In this document: one piece after another, positions 7,835-14,131 of the stretch
How the letters are laid out: each line of letters begins with the position of its first letter
Numbering within the stretch: the first letter of the stretch is position 1
Assembly: GCA_049792815.1 (NCBI GenBank)
Contig: JBARBG010000035.1
Coordinates: 1 to 21,802 of the forward strand
Reading direction: 5' to 3'
Origin: DAIDKA01 sp049792815
GTDB lineage: Bacteria; Pseudomonadota; Gammaproteobacteria; Steroidobacterales; Steroidobacteraceae
DNA: 21,802 bases
Position numbers and translations under genes: made by a program
The notes under the pieces: model-generated
The model's input: only the letters and a program-made list of their open reading frames with translations
Database searches by the model: none
What the model was told of the DNA's origin: nothing

Positions 7835-8839
7835 TCAGCGGCGCTGCGACCAGGCGTTGCGCAGGTAGCCGACCATCAGACCGCGAACCGTCGCCATGGG
7901 GTCCGCGAGTGCTGAAAACACCGGCGGATTGCGGCGCAGCAGCCGCCAGTTCTCGCTACGCAGGACGCGATTGAGGTAGCCGACGTTGCGCTCGATCATC
8001 TCCATGTAGGGATTCTGGCCGCCGAAGAGGGCCTCGACATGGTGGTAGGCGCCGCCGAAGGCCCCATCCAGGCGCTTGGAGCGGGTTTCAGCCACGAACT
8101 CGGGCGTCTGGCGCAGCACATCCAGCCCCGAGGCATAGCGCACCTGGCGCCCGCCGTTGGAGCTGATGGGCAAGGCCATGCCGCCGAGCACGAACTCGGG
8201 GTAAAGCCGGTCCCGGCACTTTTCCAGGTAACAGCGATCGGCCATCTGGCCGATCATGTCGGCCGTGCCGATCAGATGGCCCAGGGTCTTGTCCTTGGGG
8301 TCGGCCACGACGATGCGCTCGAAGGGCACCTCGTAGCCGGTGTAATGAACGATCTCGCGTGCCACCGGCGCCCAGCTGGACATCTGGATGCGCGGCAGGT
8401 AGTCCGCCAGGAACTGCGCCCCCCGTGACACGTGGATGCGCGTGAGCTCGGCGCCGTGGCGGTACACCCCGTCGTCCTTGCGGCGCAGGTAACCCACATC
8501 GTGGAACAGGCCGATGATGAGTCCGGCCGCGGCCCGCTCCGCGCCCAGTCGCTCAGTGGGCAGCCGGGTGCGGTCGTGCCCGGCCATCAGACGCGCCAGG
8601 GCCAGCGTCACGTCGAGGGTGTGCTGGCGGTCGTGATAGACGGTGTCGACGCCGTAGTAATCGGCGACTTCGCCGGCGAACATGCGCTCAAATTGCTCGA
8701 ACGCGAGGGTAACGGGCTCAAACGGGAATTCCTGCCAGGTGCTCTGACAAAGGTCTTCCACAGCCTCACGCACGGCAGCGGTTGAGCTCACCTGGACGGT
8801 GCCGGTTACGTCGAAGTCGTTAAGCCGTGCTTTACCCAT
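7835..8839 (-). CDS. HD-domain phosphohydrolase with a class I phosphodiesterase-like YHxxxHxxDV signature
   Basis: The protein is 334 residues from the ATG at 8839. The HD metal-site pattern is complete: H69 and H73 in YHDRQHTLDV (68-77), H113-D114 in GLFHDVGY, a further H136 in RIHVSRG, and D194 in GTADMIGQM. The first motif resembles the YHNxxHAxDV signature of class I cyclic nucleotide phosphodiesterases, so a nucleotide phosphodiester or phosphomonoester substrate is likely, but the exact one is unknown. No signal peptide is visible; it should be cytoplasmic. The frame stays open to 8947 with other starts at 8878 and 8947. I chose 8839 because a plausible promoter overlaps the region above it and a GGGA lies just upstream of this ATG. 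Its neighbour downstream is a c-di-GMP enzyme, which hints at signalling. Confidence 0.75.
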   Translation of the reverse strand: MGKARLNDFDVTGTVQVSSTAAVREAVEDLCQSTWQEFPFEPVTLAFEQFERMFAGEVADYYGVDTVYHDRQHTLDVTLALARLMAGHDRTRLPTERLGAERAAAGLIIGLFHDVGYLRRKDDGVYRHGAELTRIHVSRGAQFLADYLPRIQMSSWAPVAREIVHYTGYEVPFERIVVADPKDKTLGHLIGTADMIGQMADRCYLEKCRDRLYPEFVLGGMALPISSNGGRQVRYASGLDVLRQTPEFVAETRSKRLDGAFGGAYHHVEALFGGQNPYMEMIERNVGYLNRVLRSENWRLLRRNPPVFSALADPMATVRGLMVGYLRNAWSQRR

Positions 8840-8867
8840 GGTCCCATCGGCAGTGAATGAATGTCGC

Positions 8868-8896
8868 AGTCTAGGCATCGTCATCGAGGGTGACCA
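8868..8896 (-). promoter_or_regulatory. Possible sigma-70 promoter for the HD-domain gene
   Basis: On the minus strand TGGTCA (8891-8896) and TAGACT (8868-8873) are spaced by exactly 17 bp, each four of six to consensus. Transcription would begin around 8861, about 20 bases before the ATG at 8839. If real, it rules out the longer start options at 8878 and 8947. The rest of the prlC-HD gap (8897-8980) shows no terminator. Confidence 0.3.
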
Positions 8897-8980
8897 GCGA
8901 AGCTGCGCACAGTTCTCCTCATCGGGCATTTCCCGGCAACGCGTCACACATTTGATGCGGCATATGTCAAAGCTGCAGGC

Positions 8981-10996
8981 TCAGGCGGCGATGCCGGCCT
9001 GACGCAGCAGCGGCCGCACGTCAGGTTTGCGGCCGCGAAAGGCGACGAATCCATCCAGCGCGTCACGACTGCCGCCCTGCGACAGTATGCAATCCAGAAA
9101 GCGGCGCGCGGTGTCCGGATCAAATACGTCCGTTTCCTCAAACGCCGCGAAGGCGTCGGCTGCCAGCACTTCGGCCCATTTGTAGCTGTAGTACCCGGCC
9201 GCGTAACCGCCCGCGAAGATATGCGCGAAGCTGTGCGCGAAGCGGTTCCAGACCGGCACCGGCAGCAACGCGACCCGCGCGCGCACTTCGGCGAGAACTT
9301 CAGCGACGCGCGCGCCGCGCGCCGGGTCATAACCGGCGTGCAGGCTGAAGTCAAACAGGGCGTATTCCAGCTGCCGCAGCATCTGCAGCCCGGCATGAAA
9401 GCTGCGTGTCGTGATCAGCTTCTGCAGCAGCTCTTCGGGCAGCGCTGCGCCGCTGCCGACATGGCAGGCGATGCGCCGGATCACCGTCGGATGCCAGGCA
9501 TAGTTCTCCATGAACTGGCTGGGCAGCTCCACCGCATCCCAGGCGACACCGTTGATGCCGGCCAGCGTCGGATATCCGACCCGGGTCAGAAGGTGGTGCA
9601 GCCCATGTCCGAACTCATGAAACAGCGTGACGACATCATCGTGCGTCAGCTGCGCGGACTCACCCGGCGCTGCTTCAAGAAAATTGCACACCAGGTAGGC
9701 CACGGGCAGGACGGTAGGACCGCTCATGCTCTTGCGGCCCACGCATTCATCCATCCAGGCGCCACTTTGCTTGTTGGCGCGCGCGCACGGGTCAAGGTAG
9801 AAACTGCCGCAGTGCGCGCCGGCGGTGTTCTGGATTTCGAAATAGCGCACATCCGGGTGCCACACGGGCATCCCTGGACACTCCACGATGCGCACGCCGA
9901 ACAGTCGCTGCGCGACCTCGAACAGGCCTTCGAGCACGTGCGGCAGTGAAAAATAGGGCCGCAGGTCCTCCTGCGACACGCTGTAGCGTTCGCGTTGCAG
10001 CCGCTCGGACCAGTAGCTCAAGTCCCACGGCGCAAGCGCCTGGCCCGCGAACAGTTCCAGTTCCCGCAACTCCTGTTGCGCTGCCGCGCGACTCGCCTGC
10101 AGCAGCTGTTCGAGGAAGGCAAAGACCTCCGCGGTGCTCTTGGCCATGCGTGTCGCGAGCGCGTAATCGGCGTAGTTGGCAAACTCGAGCAGCTGCGCAA
10201 GCTCGTGGCGCACCCGCAGGATGTCGGCCATCACCACTGAATTGTCCCACTGCGCCCCCTGCGCGGCCTGGTCCGAGGCGCGCGTCGACCAGGCCTCATA
10301 GAAGGTGCGGCGCAGGACGCTGGAGTGTGCATCAGACATCACCGCCACATACACCGGCTGTTCCAGCTTCAGGGTGTAACCGCCGCGCTCACCGGCCGTC
10401 TGTCGCGCACGCTCGATGATGGCCGGATTCACGCCGGCAAGTTCCGCCGCCTCGGTCAGGTGATGCGACCAGGCGTTGGTCGCATCCAGGACATTCTCGC
10501 CATACTTGGCGCTCAAGGCCGTGAGCTCCTGCATGAGCTGTTTGAAGCGGGCCTTGCGCTGCGGGTCAAGCGCGACCCCGGCCAGGCGGAACTCGCGCAG
10601 ACGGTGTTCGAGAACCCGGCGCTGCGTGGCATCGAGGGTGTGCTCGGTGTCGGCGATGCGCTGGCAGGTGGCGCACAGGGCCTCATTCTGCGCCAGGTCG
10701 GTCTGCCACGCCGACAGCAGCGGCAGGCAGACGTTGTAGGCCTCGCGCAGGTCGGCCGCGTTCATCACCGCATTGAGCAGGTTCACCTGCGACCACACAC
10801 AGGCCAGTTCGTGCTGGGCGTCCTCCAGAGGTTCGACCAGGGACTTGAAGGTGGCCAGCGGCGCGGCCAGCAGCGAATCGAGCTGGGCGCGGTTGCGCTC
10901 CAGCAGCCAGGTGATGGCGGGCACTACATGTTCGGCGCGGATCTCGCCGAAGCGTGGGAGCGGGTTGCGCAGCAGCAGGGGGTTGTCGGTTTGCAT
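8981..10996 (-). CDS. prlC: Oligopeptidase A (M3 family zinc metallopeptidase)
   Basis: A 671-residue M3 peptidase, close to the usual 680 of E. coli PrlC. The zinc site HEFGH is at residues 460-464 in LFHEFGHGLHHLL. The third-ligand region VAWDAVELPSQFMENYAW follows about 25 residues later, as expected. The N-terminus NPLLLRNPLPRFGEIRAEHV matches the start of the family. The enzyme acts in the cytoplasm, cutting short peptides such as cleaved signal peptides and proteasome-like degradation products. The ATG at 10996 has a strong AAGGAG five bases upstream. It is divergent from gor across 99 bp. In E. coli prlC also lies close to gor, with rlmJ between them; here rlmJ has moved. Confidence 0.95.
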   Translation of the reverse strand: MQTDNPLLLRNPLPRFGEIRAEHVVPAITWLLERNRAQLDSLLAAPLATFKSLVEPLEDAQHELACVWSQVNLLNAVMNAADLREAYNVCLPLLSAWQTDLAQNEALCATCQRIADTEHTLDATQRRVLEHRLREFRLAGVALDPQRKARFKQLMQELTALSAKYGENVLDATNAWSHHLTEAAELAGVNPAIIERARQTAGERGGYTLKLEQPVYVAVMSDAHSSVLRRTFYEAWSTRASDQAAQGAQWDNSVVMADILRVRHELAQLLEFANYADYALATRMAKSTAEVFAFLEQLLQASRAAAQQELRELELFAGQALAPWDLSYWSERLQRERYSVSQEDLRPYFSLPHVLEGLFEVAQRLFGVRIVECPGMPVWHPDVRYFEIQNTAGAHCGSFYLDPCARANKQSGAWMDECVGRKSMSGPTVLPVAYLVCNFLEAAPGESAQLTHDDVVTLFHEFGHGLHHLLTRVGYPTLAGINGVAWDAVELPSQFMENYAWHPTVIRRIACHVGSGAALPEELLQKLITTRSFHAGLQMLRQLEYALFDFSLHAGYDPARGARVAEVLAEVRARVALLPVPVWNRFAHSFAHIFAGGYAAGYYSYKWAEVLAADAFAAFEETDVFDPDTARRFLDCILSQGGSRDALDGFVAFRGRKPDVRPLLRQAGIAA

Positions 10997-11095
10997 GGTC
11001 GCTCCTTATGCCCACATTGTACCCATCGTAGGAATTCTCAAGTGTCTGTACCATGCGCCGATACACTGTGCACAGATAAGGCCTCGGACTCCTAA
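10997..11095. promoter_or_regulatory. Divergent prlC-gor control region with a 10-bp palindrome
   Basis: These 99 bases must hold promoters for both genes. Toward prlC there is a TACAAT hexamer (11016-11021, minus) that would give a leader of about 15 bases. The best -35, TTGAGA at 11036-11041, is only 14 bp away, so spacing is poor. Toward gor I see no convincing hexamer pair. CTGTGCACAG at 11066-11075 is a perfect palindrome 20 bp before the gor ATG and could be an operator. gor lacks a clear Shine-Dalgarno. Confidence 0.35.
11002..11007 (-). promoter_or_regulatory. Ribosome binding site of prlC
   Basis: AAGGAG on the minus strand, five bases before the ATG at 10996. This is one of the strongest Shine-Dalgarno sequences in the window and fixes the prlC start. 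Confidence 0.8.
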
Positions 11096-12445
11096 ATGAG
11101 TGACCAGTACGACCTGATCGTGATCGGCGGGGGCAGCGGCGGCCTGGCCTGTGCGCAGCGCGCCGTTGAATACGGCGCGCGGGTGCTGCTGGCCGAATCC
11201 GGGCGCCTGGGCGGCACCTGCGTGAACGTGGGCTGCGTACCCAAGAAGGTGATGTGGAACGCCGCCGAGATTGCCGCGGCGGCCGAGGACCGCGCCGGTT
11301 ATGGCTTTCACTTCGGCGCGGTGACCCATGACTGGTCCATGCTGAAGACCGGGCGCGACGCCTATGTGCACCGCCTGAACGGGATCTACGAGCGCAACCT
11401 GGTCCACCGCAAGATCCAGCTGGCACGCGGCCAGGCCCGCATCACCGGCACCCACAGCGTCGAGATCGACGATTGGCATGTGACGGCGCCCCACATCGTG
11501 GTGGCCACCGGCGGCTATCCGGTGATCCCGGATCTGCCGGGCGCCGAATTCGGCATCACCTCCGACGGCTTCTTTGAGCTGGAGGAGCGGCCCGCACGGG
11601 TCGCGATCGTCGGCAGCGGCTACATCGCCGTCGAGCTTGCCGGCATCATGCAGGAGCTGGGCAGCCAGGTGACGCTGGTGGTGCGCGGGGAGACCGTCAT
11701 GCGGCACTTCGATGCCCTGCTCGGCGCCTCCTGGGTGGAGATCGCGCGTGACATGGGCATTGAGATTGCGCACCGCGCCCGGACCGAGTCCGTCACGCGG
11801 CTCGCCGATGGCACGCTGCAGCTGCAAATGGCCGATGGCCGTCATGTCGGCCCCGTCAACACGCTGATCTGGGCCATCGGGCGCGCGCCGCGCACCAAGG
11901 ACATGGGTCTTGAGAGCATTGGCGTGAAGCTCGATGACCACGGCCACGTGGTCACCGACAAGTTCCAGAACACCAACGTGCCGACCATCCACGCCATCGG
12001 GGATGTCACCGGTCGCTGGCAGCTGACGCCGGTCGCGATCGCCGCCGGCAGGCGCCTGAGCGATCGCATCTGGGGTGGCCAAGCCGATCGCTGCCTCGAC
12101 TACGAGAACATTCCGACCGTGGTCTTCGGCCATCCGCCGATGGGGACCGTCGGACTGACCGAAGCCGAGGCGCGCCTGAAATTTGGCAGCACCGTCAAGG
12201 TGTACCTGTCGGCCTTCGTGCCCATGTATCACGCGCTCACGACACGCAAGCCGCGCACCCACATGAAGCTGATCTGCGCGGGACCGAAGCAGCAGGTGGT
12301 GGGCGTGCACGTCATCGGCGCGGGCGCCGATGAGATGATGCAGGGATTCGCGGTGGCGATCCGCATGGGCGCCACCAAGACCGATTTCGATGACACGGTG
12401 GCCATCCACCCGACCAGCGCCGAAGAGCTGGTCACGATGCGTTAG
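11096..12445 (+). CDS. gor: Glutathione-disulfide reductase
   Basis: The protein is 449 residues; E. coli Gor has 450. It reduces oxidised glutathione with NADPH in the cytoplasm. The FAD-binding motif GGGSGGLACA is at 11-20 and the redox disulfide is C42-VNVG-C47. The second Rossmann motif is GSGYIAVELAGI. Two arginines in VVRGETVMR match the NADPH-specificity pair of the E. coli enzyme. The catalytic C-terminal HPTSAEELVTMR supplies H438 and E443. All key residues are present. The start ATG is the first in frame after the prlC-gor control region, and the N-terminus MSDQYDLIVIGGGSGG is standard. The stop lies two bases from the convergent aroE stop. Confidence 0.96.
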   Translation: MSDQYDLIVIGGGSGGLACAQRAVEYGARVLLAESGRLGGTCVNVGCVPKKVMWNAAEIAAAAEDRAGYGFHFGAVTHDWSMLKTGRDAYVHRLNGIYERNLVHRKIQLARGQARITGTHSVEIDDWHVTAPHIVVATGGYPVIPDLPGAEFGITSDGFFELEERPARVAIVGSGYIAVELAGIMQELGSQVTLVVRGETVMRHFDALLGASWVEIARDMGIEIAHRARTESVTRLADGTLQLQMADGRHVGPVNTLIWAIGRAPRTKDMGLESIGVKLDDHGHVVTDKFQNTNVPTIHAIGDVTGRWQLTPVAIAAGRRLSDRIWGGQADRCLDYENIPTVVFGHPPMGTVGLTEAEARLKFGSTVKVYLSAFVPMYHALTTRKPRTHMKLICAGPKQQVVGVHVIGAGADEMMQGFAVAIRMGATKTDFDDTVAIHPTSAEELVTMR

Positions 12446-12472
12446 CCTCAGGCGCCTGCAATCAGCGCATCG
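12435..12472. repeat. Nested dyad spanning both stop codons at the gor/aroE convergence point
   Basis: The perfect palindrome CAGGCGCCTG (12449-12458) sits at the exact centre of an outer inverted repeat CGATGCG (12435-12441) / CGCATCG (12466-12472). Both share the centre at 12453.5, separated by seven unpaired bases on each side. It covers the gor stop (12443-12445) and the aroE stop (12448-12450). There is no U-tract, so if it ends transcription it does so bidirectionally and not by the standard rho-independent mode. Confidence 0.55.
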
Positions 12473-13281
12473 AGCACCGGTGCGGTGAGCGGACGCACGC
12501 CGTGCCACAATTCAAACGACTCTGCCGCCTGTTCGACCAGCATGCCCCAGCCGTGCGCGCTGCGCCGGCAGCCGTGTTCCCGGGCCCAGGCGATGAAGGC
12601 CGTGCCGGCCCTCGCGTAGGACATGTCGTAGCAGAAGCTCTCCGGCCCGATGACGCCCTGCGGGAGGATCGGCACCTCGCCCGCGAGCCCCGCCGAGGTG
12701 GCATTGATGATGAGGTCGAACTGCATCGCCGGGATGGCGTCGAGCGCGCAGCCGGCGACCGGGCCGAGGGCCTCGAACTGGCGCGACAGGGCGTCGGCGC
12801 GGGTGGCGGAGCGGCCGGCGATGACAATCAGGCTGGGTGACTGATCCAGCAAGGGCCCGATGACGCCGCGCGCGGCGCCGCCCGATCCGGCGAGCAATAT
12901 GCGCGCACCGCTCAAGGCAACCTTGAGGTTCAGGGTGAGATCGCGCACCAGCCCGGCGCCGTCGGTGTTGTCGCCGCTGATGCCGTGCGCATCCATCAGC
13001 AGGGTATTCACGGCGCCGGCACGGGTGGCACGCTCGCTCAGCGCACGCGCCAGGCCGCTGGCACCGACCTTGTGCGGCACGGTCACGTTGAGGCCCTTGC
13101 CGCCGCGCTTCCAGAACTCGATCACAAACGCATGCAGGCGGTCCGGTGGCACGTCGTGCATCCGGTAGATCATGTTGCGCCCGGTCTGGCGGGCGAACAT
13201 GCCATGGATGAACGGCGAGCGACTGTGCGCCACCGGGTGACCGATCACACCATATTCCGCGGGTGAGTCCTGCACCTGCAT
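12448..13281 (-). CDS. aroE: Shikimate dehydrogenase (NADP+)
   Basis: A 277-residue enzyme of the shikimate pathway, reducing 3-dehydroshikimate with NADPH in the cytoplasm. Substrate site: GHPVAHSRSPFIH (14-26) and NVTVPHK with catalytic K71; GDNTDG carries the partner D107. The NADP-binding motif is AGSGGAARG. The frame stays open upstream, but the ATG at 13281 follows a good AGGAG (13284-13288) and yields the expected N-terminus, so the longer ORF to 13353 is not used. Its start overlaps the rlmJ stop by one base (TAATG), so the two are translationally coupled. Convergent with gor, two bases between stops. Confidence 0.95.
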   Translation of the reverse strand: MQVQDSPAEYGVIGHPVAHSRSPFIHGMFARQTGRNMIYRMHDVPPDRLHAFVIEFWKRGGKGLNVTVPHKVGASGLARALSERATRAGAVNTLLMDAHGISGDNTDGAGLVRDLTLNLKVALSGARILLAGSGGAARGVIGPLLDQSPSLIVIAGRSATRADALSRQFEALGPVAGCALDAIPAMQFDLIINATSAGLAGEVPILPQGVIGPESFCYDMSYARAGTAFIAWAREHGCRRSAHGWGMLVEQAAESFELWHGVRPLTAPVLDALIAGA

Positions 13282-14114
13282 TACTCCTGCGCCTCCACCA
13301 GGCAGCCGCCGGTCGCGGCCGCGTCGAGCATCCCGACCAGCTGCGGTAACCACACACCCATGCGCTGCGCCAGCTGATAGGGCGGATGGATGATAATCAG
13401 TCCGGAGCCATTCAGGGCGATACGTGAGTCACACGGATGCACCCAAAGTTCGCTGACCAGATCGGGTTGCTGCAGGCTCGCGTGCAGTCGCCTGCGCCAT
13501 AACTGGGTGTCCCGGGCGTCCTTGATCGGATACCAGAGCATGACGATCGCCGTCGCAAAACGTTGCAGCACCTCGCTGATGGCCGTGCGCGCCATGTCGA
13601 AGTCGCGAGTGGTTTGCTCGTAGGGCGGGTCGATCAGCACCAGCCCGCGCCGCTCCTCCGGCGGCAGGTGCGCGCGCAGCAGTTCATAACCGTCTCCCAG
13701 TTCAACGCGTACGTTGCCATGGTGGCAGACGGCGCGCTCCAGGGCATGGGCCTCGGGTGGCTGCACCTCGATCAGGATGGCGCGGTCCTGGGCGCGCAGT
13801 GCGCCGGCGGCGAGCACCGGTGATCCCGGATAGGCGTTACGGTCCTTGACCAGTTCGCGCCAATGTTTGACCGCAGCACCGTAGCACCGGATCTCTGCCG
13901 AATCGCCCGGTTCGCTCAAGATCCGGTTCAGGCCAGTACGCGCGGCGCGGCTGCCCGCAGACTCGGCGAGGTCATAGGCGCCACGTCCGGCATGGGTTTC
14001 CAGGTACATGAAACCCTTGTCCTTGCGCTGCAGGCTGGCGATGACCGCCAGCAGCGCGATGTGTTTGTGCACATCGGCGAAGTTTCCGGCGTGAAAACTG
14101 TGGCGGTATTTCAC
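13281..14114 (-). CDS. rlmJ: 23S rRNA (adenine2030-N6)-methyltransferase
   Basis: A 277-residue protein; E. coli RlmJ has 280. It methylates N6 of A2030 in 23S rRNA using SAM. The family N-terminus KYRHSFHAGNFADVHKH is present, followed by YLETHAGRGAYDL (SAM region) and the catalytic LIDPPYE of N6-adenine methyltransferases. The start is GTG at 14114; the open frame runs on into topA, but the K-Y-R-H-S-F N-terminus fixes this start. The gap to the topA stop is 17 bp. The stop overlaps the aroE start. In E. coli the gene stands between prlC and gor; here it lies between topA and aroE on the far side of gor. Confidence 0.93.
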   Translation of the reverse strand: MKYRHSFHAGNFADVHKHIALLAVIASLQRKDKGFMYLETHAGRGAYDLAESAGSRAARTGLNRILSEPGDSAEIRCYGAAVKHWRELVKDRNAYPGSPVLAAGALRAQDRAILIEVQPPEAHALERAVCHHGNVRVELGDGYELLRAHLPPEERRGLVLIDPPYEQTTRDFDMARTAISEVLQRFATAIVMLWYPIKDARDTQLWRRRLHASLQQPDLVSELWVHPCDSRIALNGSGLIIIHPPYQLAQRMGVWLPQLVGMLDAAATGGCLVEAQE

Positions 14115-14131
14115 GCAGGTCCGGTTGCTTT

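Noticed and set aside
8903..8960. Possible terminator after prlC
   Set aside because: Only a four-pair CGGG/CCCG stem with no T-tract can be found on the minus strand.
11006..12508. A 500-codon minus-strand open frame opposite gor
   Set aside because: gor carries all glutathione reductase motifs on the plus strand; the antisense product shows no domain or signal.
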